Assembly: GCF_023283845.1 (NCBI RefSeq)
Contig: NZ_JAKILC010000014.1
Coordinates: forward strand, 1-64,000
Source: Shewanella marinintestina
GTDB lineage: Bacteria; Pseudomonadota; Gammaproteobacteria; Enterobacterales; Shewanellaceae
Direction of reading: 5' to 3'
DNA: 64,000 nucleotides
Made by a program: the position numbers and the translations under genes. The notes beneath the pieces are model-generated. The model saw only the letters and a list, made by a program, of their open reading frames with translations, had not been told where the DNA came from and did not search any database. This document shows positions 54,090-62,403 of the stretch, one piece after another. The first letter of the stretch is position 1, and each line of letters opens with the position of its first letter.

Positions 54090-55442
54090 ATGAAAAAGTT
54101 AATTTTAACCCTATCTTTATGTGCGCTTGCTTGTAGCAATTCACTCTCAGCAACCACCCTCGTCGCTCCAGATAAAGCGGAGCAAATGCTACAGAAACAA
54201 GCACAACATTTTAAACAGCGCATTGTACAAGTCTCCCCTAATGTATATACCGCTGTGGGCTATCACGGTGCGACAACCTCTATGATTGTTGGCGACGATG
54301 GCGTTATTATCATTGACACCTTAATGGGTCCATCTAGCGCAAAAAATGCGCTTACCGATTTTCGAAAATACTCAAAAAAACCAGTTAAAGCGATAATTTA
54401 CACTCACAGTCATGGTGATCATGTTGGTGGGACTTCCGCGTTTACTCAAGGTCAAAATGTCACAATTATCGGCCCATCCGGGATGAATAATCATCATGGT
54501 ACCGATACCACACTAGACAACATCATGAAAAAAAGAGAAATGCGTCAATTTGGTCGCACCCTTCCTACGCATGAGCAAAGCAATCGTGGCGTAGCCCAAG
54601 CAAAAACGATAGACCACGACCGAGGTAAGGGCTTTATTCCACCAAATATAAGAGTTGATGACCGCTATAAAACCCAAATTTCTGGCGTTGATATTGAGAT
54701 TTACCGTGCTGCAGGAGAGACTAATGACACCATGTTTATATGGCTTCCCAAGGAACAAGTACTTTTTAGTGGTGATAACTTCTACCAAGCATTTCCTAAC
54801 CTTTATGCAATACGTGGTACCCCTTACCGTGATGTTCGAGTATGGGCTAAATCTGTCACGAAAATGGCAGCATTTGAGCCAACAGCTATAGTTGGCGGCC
54901 ACACTTCACCTATCATTGGTAAAAAACAAGCAACTGCCGCCCTAAAAGATTATAGCGAGGCGATCCAATCTGTTTTCGAACAAACTATTGCTGGTATGAA
55001 TAACGGGCTCGATCCCATCAGTATTGGCCAAAGTATTAAATTGCCAAGTCATTTACATGACAAACCATACTTAACTGAGTTTTACGGCACAGCCAGCCAT
55101 GCATCACGAGCCATATACTCAGGCATGCTTGGCTGGTTTGACGGCAACCCTAAAAACCTTAATCCGTTATCAAACCTAGAATTAGCTAAAAAAATGGCTG
55201 TACTGGCGGGTGGTAGCCAACAATTACTCAACCAGTTACAACTGGCGGTTTCTACGCAAGAATTTCAATGGGCGCTAGAACTTGCAAGCCACCTAAGTTA
55301 TTTGCCCGAGATCGATTCACAACAGGTAATCCTAGCGCAAATTAGTAGTCTAAGAGCATTGGCGGCGCGAGAGTACAATGCGCCAAATAGAAACTATTAC
55401 TTCAGCTATGCTAATGAGCTAGAACAAATATTGATTAAGTAA
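54090..55442 (+). CDS. Secreted alkylsulfatase-like metallo-beta-lactamase (SdsA1/YjcS type, short form)
   Basis: SdsA1-type enzymes hydrolyse primary or secondary alkyl sulfates such as SDS with two zinc ions. The 450-residue protein has a signal peptide (cleaved near LSA, about residue 21; CALACS is only a weak lipobox). The zinc motif is H106-S-H108-G-D110-H111 in THSHGDHVGG, with further metal-site segments AGETNDTMF and IVGGHTS. The dimerisation domain typical of the family is recognisable in FYGTASHASRAIYSGMLGWFDGNP. It ends about 200 residues before full-length SdsA1 would, and the C-terminal SCP2-like domain is missing, although no frameshift is apparent. Aryl or sterol sulfates are possible substrates. 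Confidence 0.83.
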   Translation: MKKLILTLSLCALACSNSLSATTLVAPDKAEQMLQKQAQHFKQRIVQVSPNVYTAVGYHGATTSMIVGDDGVIIIDTLMGPSSAKNALTDFRKYSKKPVKAIIYTHSHGDHVGGTSAFTQGQNVTIIGPSGMNNHHGTDTTLDNIMKKREMRQFGRTLPTHEQSNRGVAQAKTIDHDRGKGFIPPNIRVDDRYKTQISGVDIEIYRAAGETNDTMFIWLPKEQVLFSGDNFYQAFPNLYAIRGTPYRDVRVWAKSVTKMAAFEPTAIVGGHTSPIIGKKQATAALKDYSEAIQSVFEQTIAGMNNGLDPISIGQSIKLPSHLHDKPYLTEFYGTASHASRAIYSGMLGWFDGNPKNLNPLSNLELAKKMAVLAGGSQQLLNQLQLAVSTQEFQWALELASHLSYLPEIDSQQVILAQISSLRALAAREYNAPNRNYYFSYANELEQILIK

Positions 55443-55450
55443 ATACTTGC

Positions 55451-55485
55451 AATAGGGTGTCTAGGTAAATACCTGATGCCCTATT
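55451..55485. other. Hairpin between sulfatase and tetR genes
   Basis: aataggg (55451-55457) pairs with ccctatt (55479-55485) and aggt pairs with acct inside. The right arm overlaps the tetR stop codon. It is a possible bidirectional terminator but lacks a good T-run. Confidence 0.45.
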
Positions 55486-56167
55486 CACTCACAATGCATT
55501 GCGATCTAAGTCCTTGCTTTACGATCAACTCCTGAGCCTGACGTATACAATCAGCAATCAAATGATGCTCAAACCCTGACTGCATAAAACAAAACTCAAT
55601 GATCCAATCGGTAGTTAAATTTGCCTCTTCACTACAGTTTTTACCCACCTCGGCACATGAAACAACTTCCTGCCCCCGAATGATGACTGAGAGTAATGCG
55701 CACAATCTAGCAATGGCTTCATCACTTAACTGGCAACGCCCTTGCTCTCTTGACTGTTTTAATAAAGCAATCGGTGTTTGCCAAAATCCATAGGCATGTT
55801 TGTTCAGTTCGCTTATATGCGGATGCACAGAGCGCCCACAAATAAGCGGATTACTTGTTAGCGTTGACATCGAAGAATAGAAAGGCAAGTTCCTCACAAG
55901 TTCCAGCTCAAAGATATAATACGCAACCACTTTTGTTAATGCATCAACCTCTAAATCTAGCCACCATTTCTTGTTCTTCGTATTAGAAAAGCTTTTACTA
56001 GATAAAGCTACTAATATATCTTCTTTATTACTAAATAACTTATATAAACTAGTCGTAGATATTCCAGCCTCTTTAGCTATAGAACAAAATTTAAATCCAA
56101 CAACACCATCCCTAGAAATAAGTTTCTCTGAAACATTTAAAATATGCTCTGAAGTCTTACTTTCCAT
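55481..56167 (-). CDS. TetR-family regulator divergent from module 2
   Basis: The 228-residue protein has an N-terminal TetR helix-turn-helix (about 5-55: ILNVSEKLISRDGVVGFKFCSIAKEAGISTTSLYKLFSNKEDILVAL) and a helical ligand-binding domain with several Cys. It is divergent from the porin-assT2-dsbL2-dsbI2 unit across 164 bp and is the most likely direct regulator of that operon. The ATG lacks a Shine-Dalgarno; a leaderless or weakly translated message is possible. Confidence 0.87.
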   Translation of the reverse strand: MESKTSEHILNVSEKLISRDGVVGFKFCSIAKEAGISTTSLYKLFSNKEDILVALSSKSFSNTKNKKWWLDLEVDALTKVVAYYIFELELVRNLPFYSSMSTLTSNPLICGRSVHPHISELNKHAYGFWQTPIALLKQSREQGRCQLSDEAIARLCALLSVIIRGQEVVSCAEVGKNCSEEANLTTDWIIEFCFMQSGFEHHLIADCIRQAQELIVKQGLRSQCIVSE

Positions 56168-56223
56168 TTTTATGTGAATCCTGTCTCTAAAAAAAATAAT
56201 TTATTATTTTTTAAGCCTGCAAT

Positions 56224-56270
56224 CAATAATTCGACAATATAAATAGTTCCCAATTTTTTTTTGTGAGCAC
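56224..56270. promoter_or_regulatory. Bipartite motif shared with 61334-61377
   Basis: caataattcga (56224-56234) and ttttgtgagcac (56259-56270) recur in the same order and nearly the same spacing at 61334-61377. This copy lies between tetR and porin 2. It is a candidate operator; the binding protein is unknown. Confidence 0.45.
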
Positions 56271-56331
56271 CATCTAGTTATCAACTTATTCAGATTCGTA
56301 ACATCCTAATCACTTTCAGTAGAGGTGAGTT

Positions 56332-57078
56332 ATGAATAAAAAAATATTATCAGGAATCGCAGCTTTATCAGTCTGTATTCCCCTTACTTCAAATGCCGCA
56401 ATGTTATCTGTAGAAGCCGGATTGATGGATTGGAGAAATAGTGCATCAGATTACTTTGGTGAAGCAAAAAACGATAACCCTTACGTTAAAATGATAGGTG
56501 CGTATGGCACTGATTTTGGTGATATTTATGCCCATGTATCACTTGAAAATATAGATGATACTGATTTATTTGGTACTGAGATTAATCTAGTTGGGCAGAT
56601 AAACCTTGGTGATACTGACTTTAACTTGTATGGCCAAGTCTTTGATAAATCTATGCCTGTCTGGGGAGAAACCAATACTTTACTCGGTTTCAGCTGGGAT
56701 AAATCTTATGACGATACTTACGTTCAACTAGCGTTAGCTGCACATATTGTAAATGCTACATATAAAGCATTTGACTCTAGCTTTGATGAGCAAGGATTTA
56801 ACGGTGGATACGCATATTTAAATATCAGCCAAGATTTAAATATATTTAATCAAGATTTTAAATTTGTCTGGTGGCAGGAATTCTATTTTGGTCGTAACGA
56901 ACATTACCTTGCATTAGCAGGAGATATGGAGGATGTGGGCTTTAATGGGCAACTGCGTGCTAACTGGATAATTAATAATAATTGGTCAACCGCTATTAGC
57001 TATCGATACGCAGAAAACAATTTAGGTAAAAAAGGCTATCACGATGCATTTTTTTACTCAGTTCAATATAAATTCTAA
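56332..57078 (+). CDS. Tsx/OmpK-like outer-membrane channel, module 2
   Basis: The 248-residue protein has a signal peptide (cleaved near SNAA, about residue 22) and a barrel of alternating strands ending in a terminal Phe (FYSVQYKF). Patterns such as YAHVSLENIDD, FNLYGQVFDKSMPVWGE and FKFVWWQEFYFGRNEHY fit Tsx-like channels. It differs greatly from the module 1 barrel, so the two porins may serve different substrates. It is first of a four-gene unit, 14 nt before assT2, with a gaggtg ribosome-binding site. Confidence 0.75.
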   Translation: MNKKILSGIAALSVCIPLTSNAAMLSVEAGLMDWRNSASDYFGEAKNDNPYVKMIGAYGTDFGDIYAHVSLENIDDTDLFGTEINLVGQINLGDTDFNLYGQVFDKSMPVWGETNTLLGFSWDKSYDDTYVQLALAAHIVNATYKAFDSSFDEQGFNGGYAYLNISQDLNIFNQDFKFVWWQEFYFGRNEHYLALAGDMEDVGFNGQLRANWIINNNWSTAISYRYAENNLGKKGYHDAFFYSVQYKF

Positions 57079-57092
57079 CAAAGAGATTAATT

Positions 57093-58853
57093 ATGAAACT
57101 TAATAAAATAATGTCTGCTTTTTTTGCAGCATCAGTATTAACCTGTACCACAATTTCATTATCGGCTAATGCTGCAGGTGATTTACCAGGAACATCTTCT
57201 TCAGCTGTTGCACAAGGACAATTAGGCTTTGTTTATGTCGACCCTTATGACTTCAGTCCATTGGTTGCTGTCATTGATTTAGGCGGTAAAACAATTTCAA
57301 ACGCTAAAGTCACCGTAAAAGGCAAAGGCAAGAAGGGAATTGATATCGATTACCCTGTTAGTACAACGCAACTAAATACCCACAACGGCATTCCTGTATT
57401 TGGTCTATATCCAGATCACTTAAATGAAGTAGAGCTGTCTTATAAGCTTGATGGAAAAAAAGTCAAAGAGACTTATAAGATCCGTACTAATGACATCCCA
57501 CATCAACATATCGATGGCCAAGATAGAACCCAATATGAATATGAGCCAGTTAAAGTTGCAAAAGGATTCGAAGATAGATTTTACCTAGTTGACGGTCAAG
57601 TCATTACCCCCAACCTACGTGACAAATGGGATTGGAAGCCAACCCAAAACATTATTGATACCAATGGTGATGTACGCTGGCACCTGAGCGCTGACGTGAT
57701 TTATGACCGCCCTGGTGGATCCATGTCATTCAAGCAAACTAGAGATGGCAAACTCATTTTTGGTCAGGGATTAATGTTTAACCAACATGATGGTTTCCTT
57801 TCACCTTACTACGCCAAGTACGATTTTATCGGTATGCCTATTTTCAAACGCGAACTACCTCGTGGCTATATTGGCTTCTCTCATGAAGTAACAGAAATGC
57901 CAAATGGCAACCTGTTACTTCGAGTGGGTAAGAAAGATTACATCACACCAGACGGAACTAAGGTTGATACCATTCGAGATCACGTCATCGAGGTCAATAC
58001 CAACGGCGATGTAGTTAAGGTCTGGGACTTTAATAAGATCCTTGATCCTTTACGTGACGATGTACTGAGTTCACTCGATATGGGCGCAGTCTGTCTAAAC
58101 GTGGATATCGATTCTGCTGGTAAAACAATGACAGCTGAGGAATTAGCTAACGAGCCTTATGGAGATGTAGCAGGTATTGATACAGGTCGTAACTGGCTAC
58201 ACATCAACTCAATTGGTTATGACGCAGAAGATGACAGCATCATTATCAGTGCTCGCCACCAATCAGCGGTGATTAAAATTGGTCGAGATAATGAAGTTAA
58301 ATGGATCTTAGGTACACCTATCGGCTGGGAAGGGGATCTAGCAGATAAAGTGCTGGTGCCAGTAGATAGCAAAGGCAAAAAGTTAAAGTGCGACGCTAAG
58401 GACTGTGAAGGCGATTTTGACTGGACTTGGACACAACATACCGCATGGCCTGTTGCTGAACGTGGCACTGTAACAGTGTTTGACAATGGTGACGGACGCT
58501 CTCTAGAACAGCCGGCATTACCAACAATGAAATACTCACGTGGCGTTGAATATAAAGTTGATATGGACAAGATGACAGTGCAGCAAACTTGGGAATATGG
58601 CAAAGATCGCGGATACGAGTGGTATAGCCCAATTACCTCAATTACTGAATTCCAACCTGATCATAACACCATGTTTATGGCATCAGCTTCTGCTGGTCTG
58701 CTAGAAGCTGACAAAGCGCCTGAGCATTGGATTACAGAAGTGGATCCAAAGACCAATGAAGTCAAAGTAGAAATCAAAGTGAAAACGCTAACCAAACATG
58801 AACCTGGTTACCGCTCAACCGTCGTGCACCCTGAATCTATGTTTAACCAGTAA
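57093..58853 (+). CDS. assT: Periplasmic arylsulfate sulfotransferase AssT, module 2
   Basis: The 586-residue second AssT has a signal peptide (cleaved near ANA, about residue 27) and the same fold and active site: H264 in SHEVT, H370 in WLHINS, R388 in SARHQ and nucleophile H449 in TQHTAW. The disulfide pair is C433-x4-C438, one residue tighter than in module 1. The region between residues 170 and 250, which lines one side of the active-site channel, differs strongly from AssT 1, suggesting a different donor or acceptor range. It lies between porin 2 and dsbL2 on one strand, like assT-dsbL-dsbI of uropathogenic E. coli. Confidence 0.95.
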   Translation: MKLNKIMSAFFAASVLTCTTISLSANAAGDLPGTSSSAVAQGQLGFVYVDPYDFSPLVAVIDLGGKTISNAKVTVKGKGKKGIDIDYPVSTTQLNTHNGIPVFGLYPDHLNEVELSYKLDGKKVKETYKIRTNDIPHQHIDGQDRTQYEYEPVKVAKGFEDRFYLVDGQVITPNLRDKWDWKPTQNIIDTNGDVRWHLSADVIYDRPGGSMSFKQTRDGKLIFGQGLMFNQHDGFLSPYYAKYDFIGMPIFKRELPRGYIGFSHEVTEMPNGNLLLRVGKKDYITPDGTKVDTIRDHVIEVNTNGDVVKVWDFNKILDPLRDDVLSSLDMGAVCLNVDIDSAGKTMTAEELANEPYGDVAGIDTGRNWLHINSIGYDAEDDSIIISARHQSAVIKIGRDNEVKWILGTPIGWEGDLADKVLVPVDSKGKKLKCDAKDCEGDFDWTWTQHTAWPVAERGTVTVFDNGDGRSLEQPALPTMKYSRGVEYKVDMDKMTVQQTWEYGKDRGYEWYSPITSITEFQPDHNTMFMASASAGLLEADKAPEHWITEVDPKTNEVKVEIKVKTLTKHEPGYRSTVVHPESMFNQ

Positions 58854-58925
58854 TAAGCCTAAGTCAGCGCCTTACCCTAGAGGCGCTGACAGCGAAAAAT
58901 CTTATATTATTTAATGGAACATCCA

Positions 58926-59537
58926 ATGAAAAAGTCTCTCATCGCCATCGCTGCAACCCTATTCCTATCTTTTGGCGCTAATGCCGCTACAGAAGGGGTT
59001 GAATACCAAGTACTACCAGAAGCTGCACAATTCAATGCACCAAACCAAGTGGTAAAGATCTACTCGATTAACTGCCCGTTCTGCTACAAGTATGAAAAAG
59101 CAGGGATCCCAAACGAAAAACTATTACCTGCAGGCAGCACATTAGATCAATTCCACATCACCAGTAAGCCACCTTTTGGCGTTGAAAAGTCCACTGCTCT
59201 CGCTATCGCCAAAGAGATCAAAGGCGACAAAGTATTCAAGCAATTAAAAGACAAATACTACGACCAATACCACGTTAAAAAAGTGAAGTTTAAAGATGCA
59301 GACTCGACTATCGCCTTTACGTTAGACACCTTAGGCATGAGTCGTGCTGAGTTTGATACCTACGCTCAAGATCCAAAAGTAAAACAGCTAATGACCAAGT
59401 GGGACCAAGGTGTTGAAGTCGCTAAAATTCAGGGCGTGCCAGCGATCACCGTTAACGGTAAATACCTGATTAACACTAAATCAATCCGCTCTATGGATAT
59501 GTTGAAAGAGCTGATTGCAGAACTGTCGGCTAAGTAA
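58926..59537 (+). CDS. dsbL: DsbL-type thiol oxidase dedicated to AssT, copy 2
   Basis: The 203-residue product differs from copy 1 at only two residues (I29V and a Lys-to-Thr change in AEFDTYAQ), with the same CPFC active site (50-53). The start ATG 58926 has a less obvious ribosome-binding site than copy 1, since ggag has become ggaa. It lies 72 nt after assT2 and 9 nt before dsbI2. Its near-identity to copy 1 contrasts with the diverged AssT proteins and indicates recent exchange between the two loci. Confidence 0.93.
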   Translation: MKKSLIAIAATLFLSFGANAATEGVEYQVLPEAAQFNAPNQVVKIYSINCPFCYKYEKAGIPNEKLLPAGSTLDQFHITSKPPFGVEKSTALAIAKEIKGDKVFKQLKDKYYDQYHVKKVKFKDADSTIAFTLDTLGMSRAEFDTYAQDPKVKQLMTKWDQGVEVAKIQGVPAITVNGKYLINTKSIRSMDMLKELIAELSAK

Positions 59538-59546
59538 GGAATAATC

Positions 59547-60170
59547 ATGTCAATTAAAGACTATTGGAATCAGTTTAAGGCTGCTCCGGCCGACAACTTA
59601 ATGACTATGCAGAATCAACGACCGATTTGGGTCGTTATGGTGGGAGCGGCAGCATTCCTTATTCTATCTGCGATCCTCTACTTCCAGCTATTTCTGGCAA
59701 TGGATCCTTGTGAGCTCTGTGTTTACATCCGTTTCAGCCAGTGCTGTATCGTAATTGCTGGTTTGATCATCTTGATCGACCCGAAAAATAACATACTCAA
59801 GTTCTTAGGTTTATTGCTGGCTTGGTATGCGGTGATCCAAGGTTGGATGTGGTCGTATGAATTAATGAAGATCCATGATGCGGCACATATGGTTGTCGAT
59901 GCGTCTATGGACTTCTTTGCTGCTGCAGGGGATGCAGCAGGTTCAGCTTGTTCTACTGACCCACGCTTCCCACTTAATTTACCTCTTGATGAATGGCTAC
60001 CATTCGAGTTTGCCCCAACTGGTGGTTGTGGTGAAGACGACTGGACCCTACTCGGTATGAACATGGCTCATTACTGCATGATCGCTTACACCGTATTTAT
60101 GGTGTGCTTAGCACCACTAACTTTTGGTTGGGTACGTTCACTAAGGCAATTCTTCCCTATTAAGAAGTAA
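59547..60170 (+). CDS. dsbI: DsbI-type quinone reductase partner of DsbL, copy 2
   Basis: The 207-residue product carries the same redox Cys pairs as copy 1 (CELC 55-58; C135 and C161). It differs by E119A, Q-to-L and L-to-V near residues 193-197, and by a different C-terminus (RQFFPIKK instead of IKK), where the repeated DNA ends. It closes the module 2 unit. A stem-loop follows at 60195. Confidence 0.92.
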   Translation: MSIKDYWNQFKAAPADNLMTMQNQRPIWVVMVGAAAFLILSAILYFQLFLAMDPCELCVYIRFSQCCIVIAGLIILIDPKNNILKFLGLLLAWYAVIQGWMWSYELMKIHDAAHMVVDASMDFFAAAGDAAGSACSTDPRFPLNLPLDEWLPFEFAPTGGCGEDDWTLLGMNMAHYCMIAYTVFMVCLAPLTFGWVRSLRQFFPIKK

Positions 60171-60194
60171 AGATATTAATCTCTTTTCACAAAA

Positions 60195-60225
60195 AACAGT
60201 GGCTGCTCCCCTGCTTGCCACTGTT
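60195..60225. other. Stem-loop after dsbI copy 2
   Basis: aacagtggc (60195-60203) pairs with gccactgtt (60217-60225) around a 13-nt loop. No T-run follows directly on the plus strand; on the minus strand it ends in tttttt, so it may terminate leftward transcription from the LysR gene. Confidence 0.6.
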
Positions 60226-60325
60226 ACTTCTAAAAAAATTTATTGATCTAAAGTTTAGTCAATGTTTCCCTGACCTTATAAATTAATACCAAAAGCCTTT
60301 TTAAGCAGGTAGATTAAATTTGAGG

Positions 60326-61216
60326 CTAAAATACGTTACTAGCGTATTCTTTAATGATCCAGTCAACGATCTTCATAATGCGGGCGTCCCTTTTTCTTGA
60401 AGATTTATATGCGATTGAATAGGTCCATCCTGTATAACAATGCGGTAAATCTAATTTGATTAGATTTCCAGAGTCGACTTCAACCTGCAATGTTTGCTCT
60501 AGCCCAAGAACGATACCTTGACCAAAAATAGCAGCCTGAACAGCTAGCATATTGTGGTTATAGATAGACTTTCTCTGTAACGGCCCAACACCGACTTTGT
60601 TAACTCTAAACCATCCTTCCCAATCTACACCATAATCTTTATGTTTTGAGTAGAGCAATGTTTGCTCATGAAACGTTTCCAACGAAACATTCGGGTGTTT
60701 ATCTAGGTATTCAGGACTGCAATATGCCACCAGCTTTTCTTCCACTAATGGAATAATGGTGTAACCATCTTGAATCTCACGAGTAATAATAAAAATATCT
60801 GCGAGCATGTCACTCATTTCAACATCATCTTGAAACATACCCACGTTAATGTTGAATTCTGGATGCTGCTTTCTAAACTCAGCCATTTTCGGAACTAACC
60901 AACGAGCTGCCAATGAGTTATAGGAGTGAACTCTAACCTCGTTGGACATGTCGGGAACTAGACTGGCACAAACACTATTTAAATCATAAAAAACGGGAGC
61001 TAATCTTTGACGCAGTTCAAGGCCTGACTCTGTTAGCGTTATCTTACCCGCATTGCGGTGAAATAGCTTTTCTAGGAAATAATCCTCAAGCAGTTTTATT
61101 TGTTGCGAAACAGCGCTTTGAGTTATGCACAATTCATTCGCAGCAAGTGAGCAACTTTCTAATCTCGCGCATGATTCAAAAACCTGTAACGCCCTTAATG
61201 GGATGTTATTGTTCAT
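60326..61216 (-). CDS. LysR-family regulator (GcvA-like), downstream of module 2
   Basis: From ATG 61216 the protein is 296 residues and begins MNNNIPLRALQVFESCARLES like GcvA-type LysR regulators, with the winged helix at about 7-65 (CSLAANELCITQSAVSQQIKLLE) and the effector domain from about 90. Longer starts (61243 or 61261) have no better ribosome-binding site and add no homologous sequence. It is on the same strand as the esterase-CaiE-MaoC genes upstream and convergent with module 2. The bipartite motif at 61334-61377 lies in its promoter region. Confidence 0.87.
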   Translation of the reverse strand: MNNNIPLRALQVFESCARLESCSLAANELCITQSAVSQQIKLLEDYFLEKLFHRNAGKITLTESGLELRQRLAPVFYDLNSVCASLVPDMSNEVRVHSYNSLAARWLVPKMAEFRKQHPEFNINVGMFQDDVEMSDMLADIFIITREIQDGYTIIPLVEEKLVAYCSPEYLDKHPNVSLETFHEQTLLYSKHKDYGVDWEGWFRVNKVGVGPLQRKSIYNHNMLAVQAAIFGQGIVLGLEQTLQVEVDSGNLIKLDLPHCYTGWTYSIAYKSSRKRDARIMKIVDWIIKEYASNVF

Positions 61217-61333
61217 AATTTTATATACATAGTTTAAATGCATGAGGTGCCAGATTAGCACAGGGTTTTAAACTAAAAATGTAACTCTGAGCACATAAGG
61301 ATAGGAATTTCCTGCTGTTTGTAGACTAGTTAC

Positions 61334-61377
61334 CAATAATTCGAATGAGCTCACGAAACTGTCTATTTTGTGAGCAC
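61334..61377. promoter_or_regulatory. Bipartite motif shared with 56224-56270
   Basis: caataattcga (61334-61344) and ttttgtgagcac (61366-61377). In this copy tgagctca (61346-61353), itself palindromic, lies between the halves. It is upstream of the LysR gene. Confidence 0.45.
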
Positions 61378-61406
61378 AGCCAAGCAATTCCTTACAATGG
61401 TGACAC

Positions 61407-62348
61407 CTAGATCTCTAGTAGATCTTGCTTAAGTTCATTAAGAAATTCATCAGCTTGATCGAATGTGCCTAGCATTTTAATGAATCCATGGATGACACCG
61501 TCAAAACAGCGATATTTAACATTAACTCCTGCTCCGCGTAGCTCTCGCGCATATAGAAAGCCGTCATCACATAATGGGTCAAATTCGGCGGTATAAATAA
61601 AGGTTGGCGGTAAGTCTTTATGACTTTGAGCATTAAGAGGAGAACAATAGGGATTTAGTGCATCAGCTTCACTACGTACATAGTGTCCCCAATAGTATTT
61701 CATACTGGCCCGCTGTAGCAGGTAGCCTTCAGCATTCGCATGAGCAGAAGGCGTATCCCAACCATATTGGACTGCTGGATACACCAAGACTTGATAAGCA
61801 AGCCTAGGTCCATTCTCATCACGCAATCTTAGTGTTACAGCCGCCGCAAGGTTACCACCCGCACTGTCACCTAAAATCCCGATCCTCTGAGGATCTAACC
61901 CAAGTAATTCTGCATGTTCAAAGATCCACAAAGTTGATGAGTAGCAATCATCCATCGGGATGGGAAACTTATGTTCAGGGGCTTTTTGATAGTTAATAGC
62001 CACAACAACAGAACCAGTGCGGTTCGCAAGCGCACGACTAAAATGATCGTTAGTCTCAATATTAGATACAACCCAGCCACTGCCATGTATGAAAATAATT
62101 GCAGGTTGCAACTCATCACTATTGGCAGTCGTTGGACGATAGATTCGGACAGGAAGATCGGCTGTGGGACCGGGAATAAAACTATGTTCAATTGCAACAA
62201 CGGGCTCTAGCACTCGCTCAGTTCGTGTTTTAGTCAGTTCATTCATATCTAGACGCCTAGACTCGGCAGGAGTCATATCCTCATAAGGCTTGGCACCTGA
62301 GTCGCTAACTTGCTGCAAATACAGTGCAACTTTTGGATCTAACGGCAT
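61407..62348 (-). CDS. Alpha/beta hydrolase, hormone-sensitive-lipase family esterase
   Basis: The 313-residue esterase has the HSL-type oxyanion segment IFIHGSGWVVSN (about 93-104, HGSGW for the usual HGGGW), the nucleophile elbow GDSAGGNLAAAV (Ser about 165), the Asp in EFDPLCDDG and the catalytic His in GVIHGFI. ATG 62348 (MPLDPKVALYLQQ) has an aaggaaag site; an extension to 62369 is unlikely. It probably hydrolyses short acyl esters of a bulky alcohol. It sits downstream of caiE- and maoC-like genes on the same strand. Confidence 0.88.
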   Translation of the reverse strand: MPLDPKVALYLQQVSDSGAKPYEDMTPAESRRLDMNELTKTRTERVLEPVVAIEHSFIPGPTADLPVRIYRPTTANSDELQPAIIFIHGSGWVVSNIETNDHFSRALANRTGSVVVAINYQKAPEHKFPIPMDDCYSSTLWIFEHAELLGLDPQRIGILGDSAGGNLAAAVTLRLRDENGPRLAYQVLVYPAVQYGWDTPSAHANAEGYLLQRASMKYYWGHYVRSEADALNPYCSPLNAQSHKDLPPTFIYTAEFDPLCDDGFLYARELRGAGVNVKYRCFDGVIHGFIKMLGTFDQADEFLNELKQDLLEI

Positions 62349-62403
62349 ACAACTTTCCTTATATATCAATATTTAAACTGCTATTAATGCAAAATAAGGT
62401 CTA

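Noticed and set aside
54513-54902. Minus-strand ORF inside the alkylsulfatase gene
   Set aside because: Antisense shadow; the plus-strand gene has clear catalytic motifs through this part.
54090-55442. Frameshift or pseudogene explanation for the short sulfatase
   Set aside because: The frame is intact, with a natural C-terminus and a hairpin right after the stop; no SCP2-like remnant was recognised in the 40 bp before tetR.
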